Shown here piece after piece: positions 16,978 through 26,236 of a stretch of 64,000 nt of DNA (within the stretch, counting starts at the first letter, position 1; every line of letters begins with the position of its first letter). Under the pieces are notes generated by a model, which worked only from the letters and a program-made list of their open reading frames with translations, was not told the origin of the DNA and did not search any database. Both the position numbers and the translations under genes were made by a program. Origin of the DNA: VRUE01 sp963728835 (GTDB lineage Bacteria; Actinomycetota; Thermoleophilia; Solirubrobacterales; 70-9); contig CAVSKZ010000002.1 in assembly GCA_963728835.1 (NCBI GenBank), positions 310,001 through 374,000 of the forward strand. Reading direction: 5' to 3'.

Positions 16978-17018
16978 TGTGGCGACTTTTCCGTCACATG
17001 GACGTATAAGTCGCCACA
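16978..17018. repeat. 11-bp inverted repeat before a small gene
   Basis: Arms TGTGGCGACTT (16978-16988) and AAGTCGCCACA (17008-17018) are perfect, with a 19-nt spacer containing TCACATGGACG. It begins 1 bp after the upstream stop and ends 7 bp before the ATG at 17026. Without a U-tract it is as likely an operator or translational hairpin as a terminator. Confidence 0.5.
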
Positions 17019-17025
17019 CCCCGAG

Positions 17026-17343
17026 ATGAGCGAAGCCGAGACCGAGATCCCCAAGGGCAGCTACGCCGCCGGGCGGCGGGTGAAGCTGCCTGCCGGGGCG
17101 GAAGCGCCGTACGCGGTCTTCATCAACGGGGTCGAGCAGCGCGAGGACGACGACTACCGGGTCGCGGCCGGAGAGATCGTCTTCACCCGCCAGATCGTCA
17201 AGGAGAAGGTCGGCACCGGCCGCTGGCTGGCGATGTACCTGGGCCTCTTCGGCACCTACCGCAAGGACGAGACGATCGACCTCCAGTTCCAGCGAGACGG
17301 CAAGACCGAGCTGGTCTCGGATTTGCCGGTCCAGCCTGACTGA
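17026..17343 (+). CDS. small conserved-looking protein, unknown function
   Basis: 105 residues. MSEAETEIPKGSYAAGRR is followed by AEAPYAVFINGVEQREDDDY, then a hydrophobic/beta stretch (GRWLAMYLGLFGTYRKDET) and IDLQFQRDGKTELVSDL. I do not recognise the family; there is no signal peptide or Cys. The reading frame is open upstream, but the ATG at 17026 directly after the inverted repeat is the natural start. Its N-terminus echoes that of the sulfotransferase at 4396 (MSEAETQIP), possibly by chance. Its stop codon is embedded in the left edge of the terminator it shares with the UbiA gene. Confidence 0.6.
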   Translation: MSEAETEIPKGSYAAGRRVKLPAGAEAPYAVFINGVEQREDDDYRVAAGEIVFTRQIVKEKVGTGRWLAMYLGLFGTYRKDETIDLQFQRDGKTELVSDLPVQPD

Positions 17344-17410
17344 GGGACTGGCGAAACCCCCGCTTGGTCCGGCGCTCGCTGATCGCACACGCGGGTTTCG
17401 CCAGTCCCTC
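17342..17410. terminator. bidirectional terminator, perfect 18-bp arms
   Basis: GAGGGACTGGCGAAACCC (17342-17359) pairs perfectly with 17393-17410 around a 33-nt spacer. The left arm starts inside the TGA of the plus-strand gene (17341-17343). The right arm ends at the first base of the minus-strand stop (complement 17410-17412). Such exact fit between two convergent stops argues for a shared terminator. Confidence 0.75.
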
Positions 17411-18351
17411 TAGAAGAGGTAGAGCACCGCGAACGCGGCGATCACGAAGGCGCCGGCGCCGGCGATCATGCCCTTGTCCCTGGAGACCATGGCGGCGATC
17501 GAGCGGTCGTCGGCGCGGTCGTAGATCAGGTAGAGGTAGCGGAAGATGCAGTAGACGACCGGGGGGATCGTCCACATCATCGCGTTGCCGACGATCGGCG
17601 AGTCGACGGCGTAGATCGAGTAGCTGATCACCGTGCCGGTGGTGACCATGGCGACCATCTGGTCGAGGAAGGGCAGCGAGTAGTGCTCGAGCACGGGGCG
17701 GCTGCTGGTGCCCTCGTGCAGCTCGGAGACCGCCTCCTGGCGGCGCTTGGTGAAGCCGAGGAAGAGGGCGATCATGCCGGTGCAGAGCAGCAGCCATTCC
17801 GAGGCGTGTGCGTCGACGGCGCTGGCGCCGGCGGCGACGCGGAGGATGAAGAGGCCGGCGAGGGTCATCACGTCGACGATCACGATCTGCTTGAGGCCGA
17901 GGCTGTAGGCCATCTGGGCGATGCCGTAGCCGACCACCATCAACCCGACCTCCCAGTTGACCGTGGCGAAGGCGAGCGCGATCGCGAAGATCGCCAGCAG
18001 CGGCGCGATCAGCCTCGCCGCGCTCTCCGAGAGCTCCCCCGCCGCCAGCGGCCGGAAGCGCTTCCGCGGGTGCTTGCGGTCGAGCTCGACGTCGATCAGG
18101 TCGTTGACGTAGTAGCCGGCGCTGGAGATCGCGCAGAACGAGACGAAGGCGAGCGTCGCCTCCAGCACCGCGTGCGGATCGTTGAACTTGCCCGAGAAGA
18201 GCAGGCCGGCGAAGACGAAGACGTTCTTGATCCACTCCTGAGGCCGCCCGGTCTTGATCGCCGCCCGCAGCGGCGAGCGGCGCGGCACGACGGGCTCGTC
18301 CGTCGAGGCGGCTGCCGGGACCGTCGGCTGTTCGGAGGTGATCGTTTCCAC
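17410..18351 (-). CDS. UbiA-family prenyltransferase, decaprenyl-phosphate phosphoribosyltransferase-like
   Basis: 313 residues, about eight or nine membrane helices. The first Asp-rich motif is YYVNDLIDVELDRKHPRKRFRP, whose NDxxDxxxD plus K-HP-x-K-RP tail is the form seen in DPPR synthase (Rv3806c type) rather than in quinone UbiA. The second acidic site corresponds to YLIYDRADDRS. DPPR synthase joins phosphoribose to decaprenyl phosphate for arabinan synthesis in mycobacteria; in this lineage the product may serve another glycan. N-terminal RPQEWIKNVFVFAGLLFSG is also typical. It lies 73 bp after the AGPS-like gene on the same strand. Confidence 0.85.
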   Translation of the reverse strand: METITSEQPTVPAAASTDEPVVPRRSPLRAAIKTGRPQEWIKNVFVFAGLLFSGKFNDPHAVLEATLAFVSFCAISSAGYYVNDLIDVELDRKHPRKRFRPLAAGELSESAARLIAPLLAIFAIALAFATVNWEVGLMVVGYGIAQMAYSLGLKQIVIVDVMTLAGLFILRVAAGASAVDAHASEWLLLCTGMIALFLGFTKRRQEAVSELHEGTSSRPVLEHYSLPFLDQMVAMVTTGTVISYSIYAVDSPIVGNAMMWTIPPVVYCIFRYLYLIYDRADDRSIAAMVSRDKGMIAGAGAFVIAAFAVLYLF

Positions 18352-18424
18352 GCTAAAAGGGCGGCCGGCGAGGCGAATCCCCGCTTCCGGCCAGGGAAAG
18401 TCAGTCGCGACAGGGTAGCCGCCG

Positions 18425-20081
18425 CTAGGGGTCGATCAGGACGCCGGGGTTGAGGATCCCGGCAGGATCGAGCTCCGCCTTCGCGGCGCGCAGGGCCGCG
18501 GCGAAGGGCGCGGGGCGCTGGCGGTCGTACCAGGGGCGGTGGTCGCGGCCGACGGCGTGATGGTGGGTGATCGTGCCACCACCTTCGATCACCGCCTCTG
18601 AGGCGGCGGCCTTGATCTCGTCCCACTGCTCGACCTCGCCGCCGCGGATCGCGGGTGCGAGCACGGTGAAGTAGGGCGCCGGCCCGTCGGGGTAGACGTG
18701 GGTGAAGCGGCAGCTGACCCGGGGCGCACCGGCGCCCTCCGCCGGCGAGCCGCAGACCTCCGCGACCTTCCTCCTCACCGCCTCCATCGTCTCGGCGTGG
18801 AACTCCTCGAAGCGGTCCCAGGTGACCGCGGTCTCGAAGGTCTCCGAGAGCACGCCGCAGGCGACGAACGTGTCGCGCAGGTAAGGCGCCAAGAGGAACG
18901 CCCCCGCCAAGCCCCCACCGCGTCCGAGCCTTCTCCGCCGACGGGACGAATCCCTCGCCACGGGGACGATTTCGTCCCGTCGGCGGGGTAGCGGTGCGGG
19001 TGTCGCCGGGGTACCGCCATGGGTCGCGGGCGATGTCGAGCGCGAGGCGCATCGGCTCTTCGACCGGGGGCCGGGCGGACTCGAAGCCGAGGACGAGGAG
19101 GTTCTTCTCGCCTGAGCCGGCCCCGGTCGTTCCCGCCTCGAGGGCGTCGAGCAGGCGGCAGTTCGCGGGGTACAGGCCGGATTGGGAGATCTCGCGGACC
19201 GCCCGTGCCGCGGCATGGAAGTCGTCGAACTCGACCCCGCACGAGGACTTGAACTCAGGTCGCGGCCGCACCCGCACCCAGGCCTCGGCGATCACGCCGA
19301 GGATGCCCTCGGAGCCGATCAGCGCCCGGTCCGGAGAGGGCCCCGCCCCCGACCCCGGCAGGCGCCGGCTCTCCCAGGATCCCCGCGGCGTGATCGCCCG
19401 CACCGACTCGACCAGGTCGTCGATGTGCGTGTAGAGCGTGGCGAAGTGCCCCCCGGCCCGGGTCGCGACCCAGCCCCCCAGCGTCGAGTACTCGAAGGAC
19501 TGCGGGAAGTGGCGCAGCGTCAGCCCGTGCTCGCGCAGCTGGTCCTCCAGGCCGGGCCCGGTCGCCCCGGCCTGGATCCGTGCCGCCAGCGACTCCGCAT
19601 CCACCTCCAGCACCCGGTCGAGCCGCCGCAGGTCCATCGAGACGAACGGCCTCTCCTCCAGCCGCCCCTCCACCCCGCCGACCACGCTCGTCCCCCCGCC
19701 GAAGGGAACGACCGCCGCCCCCTCCGCCTCGGCCCAGGAGAGCACCAACTCGATCTCCGACTCGTCCCGGGGAAACGCCACCAGATCCGGCGGGTTCTCG
19801 AACTCCCCCCGAAACCCCCGCACCACGTCCCGATAAGCCTTCCCCAGCGAGTGCGAAACCCGCTCGTAGTGCTCGTCCCTAAAAAGCTCCCCAAAAGCGC
19901 TAGGGACCTTCAACCGCGGAGCCCGCAGCTCAACCGCATCCAACGGCACGGGCTCCTCTAGCTCGCCACCGAAACCAAGCTGCTCCCTTATCCCCCTCGT
20001 GGCAGCTACAAGCTCTTCTTTGGAGGGCGCCTGATCCTCATACCCCCATCCCCAGTGCTTGAGCCTTCGCTCGGAACTCAT
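18425..20081 (-). pseudogene. alkyl-DHAP-synthase-like FAD-linked oxidase, disrupted
   Basis: The N-terminal two thirds (from MSSERRLKHWGWGYEDQ at 20081) match the AGPS-like vanillyl-alcohol-oxidase fold: VVPFGGGTSVVGG, STLGGWVATRAGG, LIGSEGILGVIAEAWVRVRP. The C-terminal part in another frame has APYLRDTFV, SETFETAVTWDRF and the catalytic-type THHHAVGRDHRPWY. The frame is lost at a 52-bp palindrome (18935-18986) and again at a C5 run on the plus strand (18901-18905), where one more base would join GAWRG to AFLLAPY. AGPS swaps the acyl chain of acyl-DHAP for a fatty alcohol, giving ether lipids. The upstream acyl-reductase-like gene could supply the alcohol. It may be truly broken, or assembly error plus a natural insertion. 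Confidence 0.72.
18935..18986. repeat. 52-bp palindrome inside the AGPS-like gene
   Basis: Arms CCGCCGACGGGACGAA (18935-18950) and TTCGTCCCGTCGGCGG (18971-18986) are perfect 16-mers. The 20-nt centre has a second small TCCC/GGGA pairing. The translated segment (TATPPTGRNRPRGEGFVPS on the minus strand) has no counterpart I know in AGPS-like enzymes. The gene's frame changes here, so it looks like an insertion. Confidence 0.65.
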
Positions 20082-20105
20082 AGAAGCTGAACCCCAAGCG
20101 CTTCT

Positions 20106-20192
20106 CCCGCGGGTGGCACGGGGTGAGGGGGGTCGAGGACGGACCGTGGCCCGCCCGCAGTGCCCCCCTCACCCCGTGACAGGACCCGCGGG
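20106..20192. repeat. dispersed palindromic element, copy 1
   Basis: Composite arms: CCCGCGGGT (20106-20114) pairs with 20184-20192, and CGGGGTGAGGGGGG (20119-20132) pairs with 20163-20176, with 4- and 7-nt bulges. The 30-nt centre reads TCGAGGACGG then CCCGCCCGCAG. The same arms, bulge sequence (GACAGG) and centre recur at 50936-51018. It fills the gap between the acyl-reductase-like and AGPS-like genes. Confidence 0.8.
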
Positions 20193-20199
20193 CCAACCG

Positions 20200-22192
20200 C
20201 TACCAGTGCACGCCTTTCATCAGATGGGCGAACGCAACCGCCTCGGTCGAGGGCGCCCGGTCCGGCGCCTCGTCCGTCTTCCCCTTGGCAGCCTGCGACT
20301 CGGGGAACAGCCTGTAGGCCTGATTGAGAACCCTGTCGCTGACCGTCGGCGCCACCGCGTACAAGAGCTCCCCGAAGGTCCCCAGCCGCGTCGCCACCTT
20401 CTTCGGCTGGTGGACCATCGCCCCGGCGATCATCTCCGCCGCCTCCTCCGGCGAGATCGCCGGGAAGACGTCGTACATCCGCGTCGGCGCGATCATCGGC
20501 GTGCGCACGAGCGGCATGTGGATCGTCGTCAGGTGCACGCCGTCGTCGATCACCTCCGAGGCGATCACCCGGCTGAAGGCGTCGAGCGCCGCCTTGGAGG
20601 CCACGTAGGCGGAGAAGCGCGGCGGGTTCGTCTGCGTCCCGATCGAGCTCACGTTGATCGATGTGCCCCGACTTGCGCGCCCGCATCGAGGGCAGCAGCG
20701 CCAGGATCAGCCGTACGGCCCCCAGGTAGTTGAGCTGGATCGTCCGCTCGTAGTCGTGGAAGCGGTCGTAGGAGAGGCCGACCGAGCGGCGGATCGAGCG
20801 GCCGGCGTTGTTGACGAGGACGTCGACCTGGCCGTGGTAGCCGAGGACCTCGTCGGCCATCCGCTCGACGTCCTCGACGTCGGACATGTCACAGCGATGG
20901 ATGTGGGCGATCCCGCCGCCCTGCTCGATCTCCCGCTTGGTCTCCTCCAGCTTCTCGACCGAGCGAGCCACCAGCAGCACCGTCGCGCCGGCGTCGGCGA
21001 CCTTGACCGCGGTCGCCTTGCCGATCCCCGAGGAGGCACCGGTGATCAGCACCACCTTGCCGCGCACGGCGGCGCTCAGCGAGCGGTCCTTGAACAGGTC
21101 CGGGTCGAGGTTGCGCTCCCAGTAGTCCCAGACGCGGTCCGCGTATGACTCCAGCGGGGGCACCTCGATCCCCGAGCCCGCCAGCGCCGCCTCGGCGTTG
21201 GAGGAGTCGAAGCGGGTCGGGTAGTTGACGTAGGTGAGCATGCCGGACGGGATGCCGAGCTGGCCCAGCCCGGCCTTCATCGCTCGCTTCGCCGGCGGGA
21301 AGAAGCGCAGCCCGGTCCGGAGGAGCGAGGTGGCCGGGTCGGTGAGGCCGGAGTCGAGCTGGAGGGCTGCTTGGGGGGCGTCGGCTGCGCGCGCGAAGAG
21401 GTTGACCACCTCTCCAGCGGTCTTCGGGTTCGGGTCGGTGAGGGAGAACGCCTGTCCGTCGAGGCCCGGCTGGTGGGCTATGTGGTCGATCGCGTCGGCG
21501 ACGAAGTCGACCGGGACGATGTTGATCTCGCCCCCTTCGACCCCGACGGCCGGCAGCCAGGCAGGAAGCACCCTTCGCGCCCGTTGCAGCAGCTTGAAGA
21601 AGTAGTAGGGCCCGTCGACCTTGTCGATCTCGCCCGTGCGCGAGTCGCCGACGACCACTCCCGGCCGGTAGACGCGCCAGGGCCGGCGGCATTCCTCCCG
21701 CACGATCCGCTCGGACTCGTGCTTGGTGCGGAAGTAGGGGTGGGTGTCGAGCCTTTCGGCCTCCTCGAACATGTCCTCGCGCCACTCGCCCTTGTAGAGG
21801 CCCGCGACCGCGATCGAGCTGACGTGGTGGAAGCAGCCGGCCTCGATCGCCCCCGCCAGTTCGACGGCGTGGCGGGTCCCCTCGACGTTGGCGACCTCCT
21901 GAGCTTCGGCGCCGGCGGACATGTCGTAGATCGCGGCAAGGTGGAAGAAGTGGTCGACGTCGCCGCGCAGGGTGACCAGGTCCTCCTCGGAGACTCCGAG
22001 CCCGGGCTGGGCGAGGTCGCCGGCGATCGGCACGACCCGTGCCCCGTTCGGCCCCCAGGCCGTGCGCAGCTCCTCCAGCCGCCCCCGCGACCCCGCCCGG
22101 ACCAGGGCGTAGATCGTCCCCTCGCGTTGCAAGAGTCGCTGCACGAGGTTGCGGCCGATGAACCCGGTGGCTCCGGTGACGAAGTAGTTCAT
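20200..22192 (-). CDS. two-domain SDR, fatty-acyl-CoA-reductase-like, frameshifted
   Basis: The N-terminal extended-SDR half (MNYFVTGATGFIGRNLVQ, catalytic YFRTKHESE with Tyr/Lys) is followed after about residue 375 by a classical SDR half (LITGASSGIGKATA, VNNAGRSI). A surplus base near 20659 breaks the frame in the SDR active-site strand. The next frame gives VSSIGTQTNPPRFSAYVAS-K and runs to the stop at 20200. Intact length would be about 663 residues. This double architecture matches mycobacterial acyl-CoA reductases (Rv3391/Acr1 type), which make fatty aldehydes or alcohols with NADPH. Placement just upstream of an AGPS-like gene supports alcohol supply for ether lipids. The ATG at 22192 is chosen for the Rossmann strand. 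Confidence 0.8.
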
Positions 22193-22218
22193 CGCTGTTT
22201 CATACACTCATTCCAGGA

Positions 22219-25200
22219 ATGGCGCAAACGGCGACCCTGCAGATCGCGATGCCCGAGATGGGCGAGTCGGTCACCGAGGGCATCGTGCTCGAGTGGCACG
22301 TCGCCGAGGGCGACTTCGTCCGGGAGGGGGACACGGTCGTCGAGGTCTCGACGGACAAGGTCGACGCCGAGGTGCCGGCGCCTGCGGACGGGACCATTAC
22401 CAAGCTGCTGGTTGCCGTGGACGACGAGGTGCCCGTGGGAGCGCCGATGGCTGAGATGGAGCCCGGGGAAGGCTCGGGCGAGTCGGCCGCGGGGCCCGAC
22501 GCGGCCTCGGGGGGGCCTGCGGGCGGGGGCTCCGCCTCCGTTCTCGGCCCCCCCGAGTCCACGCCACCCGCGGAAGAGACGTCCGAGTCTGGCGCCGAAG
22601 CTTCCAACGGGGCCGATGGAGTACGGGCGACTCCTGTCGCTCGGCGGGTTGCTGAAGAGAATGGCGTCGACCTTGGCTCGGTAGCTGGTTCTGGGCCCGG
22701 GGGGAGGGTGACGAAGGACGATGTTTTGGCGGCTGGGAATGGTGCTGCGCCTGCTGCCGTCGGCGAGGAGAAAGCGCTTCGGGGGCCAGCGGGGATGCTG
22801 GCTCAGGCGATGGACGAGAGCCTGGCGGTTCCCACGGCTACGTCCTTCCGGGCCGTTGCCGTGGACACGCTGGATGCGAAGCGGAAGGCTCTGAACGGGT
22901 TGCTGAAGGAGCGGGGGATGAAGGTCTCCTTCACCCACCTGGTCGCCTGGGCGATCGTGCAGGCTGCGAAGCGGCACCCGGTGATGACGCGGGTCTTCGA
23001 GCGGCGCGACGGCAAGCCGTTCGCTCTGGAGGGCGGGCCGGTCAACCTCGGGATCGCCGTCGACGTCGAGCGCAAGGACGGCTCGCACAGCCTGATGGTG
23101 CCGGCGATCAAGGGCGCCGAGGGCCTCGACTTCGCCGCCTTTCACAGCTGCTACGAGGAGTCTGATCACCAAGACGCGGGAGAGCAAGCTCACCGCCGAC
23201 GACTTCCAGGGCACCAACATCTCGCTGACCAACCCGGGCGGGATCGGCACCGTCGCCTCGGTCCCCCGCCTGATGAGCGGTCAGAGCGCGATCGTCGCCA
23301 CCGGGGCGATCGCCTACCCGCCCGAGTGGGCCCACGCCTCCCCCGACCGCCTGCGCCAGCTCGGAGTCTCCAAGACGATGACGCTGACGTCGACCTACGA
23401 CCACCGTGTGATCCAGGGCGCCGAGTCGGGTCAGTTCCTGCGCAGCATCGAGCAGCTGCTGCAGGGCGAGCACGACTTCTACGAGTGCGTAGCCACAGAT
23501 CTGGGCGTCGATCTCGGACCGATCTCCTCGGCCCACCCCGCCTCCGCCTCCGCCCCGCCGCTCGGCGTCCAGCGGCCGACCGAGGAGATGGCCGTCACGA
23601 CGACCCAGCCCGACGAGGAGCTTCTGCAGGCGGTCCAGGCCGCCACCTCGCTGCTCAAGGGCTACCGCACGCACGGCCACCTCGCCGCCAGGCTCGACCC
23701 GCTCGGGCGCGAACCCAAGGGCGACCCGGCGATCCAACCCGAGAACCTCAACCTGACGCCGGAGCTGATGGAGCGGATCCCCGCTTCGATCCTTCGCATC
23801 GGGGTGCCCGGCGAGACCCTGCTCGAGGCGCTGCCGCGGTTGCGCGAGGCCTACTGCGGCACGATCGCCTACCAGTTCGAGCACCTCTCCTCCCACCAAC
23901 AGCGCACCTGGCTGCGCGAGATGGTCGAGACCGGCGCACACCGCCAGCCGCTCGCCGAGGAGGAGAAACGCCGCCTCCTGCGCCGCCTGATCGACGTCTT
24001 CGAGTTCGAGCGCTTCATCGAGAAGGCCTACCTGGGGCAGAAGATCTTCACGATCGAGGGCCTCGACGTCGTCGTGCCGATGCTCGATGAGCTGGTCACC
24101 CTCGCCTATCGGGGCGGTGCCGAGGAGGTCGCCTTCGGCATGGCCCATCGCGGCCGGCTCAGCGTCCTCGCCCACAACCTCGGGCGCTCGGTCGAGTCGA
24201 TCCTGGCCGAGTTCGAGGGCTCGAAGAAGATCGACGCGGTGAAGGCCGTCGCCGCGATTCCCCACGGGGGCACGGGCGACGTCAAGTACCACTACGGCCA
24301 CCAGGGGGTCTACGAGACGAGCGAGGGCGAGAAGATCGCCGTCCGCCTCTACCCCAACCCCAGCCACCTGGAGTTCGTCAACCCGGTGGTCGAGGGAGCC
24401 ACGCGCTTCCTCCAATCCGACTTCGAGGGCGCGCGGATCGAGCACCACCCCAAGTGCGCCGTGCCGGTGCTGCTGCACGGCGACGCCTCCTTCCCCGGCC
24501 AGGGCGTGGTCGCCGAGACGCTCAACCTGCGCGCTCTGAAGGGCTACACCACCGGCGGCACCGTCCACGTCATCCAGAACAACCAGGTGGGCTTCACCAC
24601 AGATCCCGAGGACGCTCGCTCGACCCCCTACGCGGCCGACATGGCCAAGGGCTTCAACATCCCGATCGTCCACGTCAACGCCGACGACGTCGAGGCCTGC
24701 TCGGCGGCTATCCGCCTGGCGATGGCCTACCGCGAGCGCTGGGCCCAGGACATCGTCATCGACGTGATCGGCTACCGCCGCTACGGCCACAACGAGACCG
24801 ACGAGCCCGCCTACACCCAGCCCCAGGCGGCCGCCAAGATCAAAGCGCACCCGCCGGTCTCCGAGCTCTACGGGGAGAAGCTGGTCGAGGAGGGCGTGAT
24901 CTCTCGCGAGGAGGTCGATGCGATCGCCAAGCAGCGCCACGACGAGATGTCTGCAGCGCTGAAGAACCTCCGGCACAAGATGGAGCTGGGCGACTACGAG
25001 GACCCGACGGTGACCACCTCCACCACCGGTGAGCTCGACCGCAGCGCCAGCCCTCCAGTCCAGACCGCCGTCCCGATCGAGAAGCTGCGCGAGCTGAACC
25101 AGGCGCTGATCGAGGTCCCGGAGAGCTTCACGGTTCACCGCAAGCTGCGCAAGCCCCTCTCCAACCGGGTCGACGCGCTCGACAAAGGCGGGATCGAATT

Positions 25201-26230
25201 CGGCCACGCCGAGGCGCTCGCCTTCGCCTCGCTGCTGACCGAGGGGGTCCACGTCCGCCTCACCGGTCAGGACACCGAGCGCGGCACCTTCTCACATCGC
25301 CACCTCGTCCTCCACGACGAGAACACCGGCCTCGAGTACTGCCCGATGCAGAACCTCGCCGACGCCAGCGCGCCCTTCGAGCTCTACAACAGCCCGCTCT
25401 CGGAGATCGCCTGCCTCGGCTTCGAGTACGGCTACTCGGCGGCCACCCCCAACTCGCTGATCCTCTGGGAGGCCCAGTTCGGGGACTTCGCCAACGCCGG
25501 GCAGGTGATCGTCGACAGCTTCATCGTCTCCGGCGAGGCAAAGTGGGGGCAGACGAGCCGCCTCACCCTGCTCCTTCCCCACGGCTATGAGGGCTCGGGC
25601 CCCGAGCACTCCAGCGCTCGCATCGAGCGCTTCCTCGCCCTCGGCGCCGAGGGCAACATCCGCATCGCCAACCCGACCACGGCCGCCCAGTACTTCCACC
25701 TGCTCCGCCGCCAGGCGCTGATCCGCAAGCCGCGGCCGCTGGTCGTGTTCACGCCAAAGGGACTGCTGCGCCTCGATCGCGCCGCCGCGACGCCGAAGCA
25801 GCTGACCGAGGAACACTTCCACTTCATCCTCGACGACCCGAGCGCCGATGGGCGACGGGAGAAGGTCGAGCGGCTGATCCTCTGCACCGGCAAGGTCTAC
25901 TTCGACCTCGACGCCAACGAGAGGCGCGAGAAGGCGGAGGACGTGGCGATCGTCCGGGTCGAGCTGCTCTACCCCTTCGCCGAGGAGCAGCTGACCGAGC
26001 TGATCGCCACCTACCCGAACCTGAAGGAGATCACCTGGGTCCAGGAGGAGCCGCGCAACATGGGCTGCTGGAAGGTGATGTCCCGCCGCCTCCCCCACCT
26101 GCTCCCCGAGGGCGTCGAGCTCGGCTACATCGGCCGGCCGATCCGGGCCAGCCCGGGCGAGGGCTACTCCGGATCGCACGCGAGGGAGCAGGAGCGGATA
26201 GTGCTCACGGCTCTCACCCCCGGCGCATAG
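22219..26230 (+). CDS. kgd: Kgd-type fused E2-E1 2-oxoglutarate dehydrogenase with its own lipoyl domain, frameshifted
   Basis: Once a surplus T at 23161 is ignored, the frame is continuous for about 1336 residues. Order: lipoyl domain 5-80 (VSTDKVDAEVPAP, lipoyl Lys about 47), Gly/Pro/Ala linker 82-135, peripheral-subunit-binding domain 136-172 (RATPVARRVAEENGVDLGSV), E2 acyltransferase about 195-420 (STYDHRVIQGAESGQFL), then E1 (GMAHRGRLSVLAHN, NPSHLEFVNPVVEG, HGDASFPGQGVVAETLNL, YRRYGHNETDEPAYTQP). E1 decarboxylates 2-oxoglutarate with ThDP, and E2 forms succinyl-CoA. Classical actinobacterial Kgd/OdhA lacks lipoyl and PSBD domains and borrows them from the pyruvate E2, so this arrangement is unusual. 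ATG at 22219 is 26 bp from a divergent gene. Confidence 0.88.
22506..22557. repeat. palindrome in the kgd linker
   Basis: Perfect 12-bp arms CTCGGGGGGGCC (22506-22517) and GGCCCCCCCGAG (22546-22557) with a 28-nt spacer, read in frame as Gly/Pro/Ala linker residues between the lipoyl and binding domains. It has the same style (G7/C7 arms) as the dispersed element, but the centre sequence is different. Confidence 0.55.
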
Positions 26231-26236
26231 CGAGCA

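Noticed and set aside
23108..25252. Minus-strand open frame of about 714 codons
   Set aside because: Antisense to the E2-E1 fusion. The real frame shows continuous 2-oxoglutarate dehydrogenase motifs.
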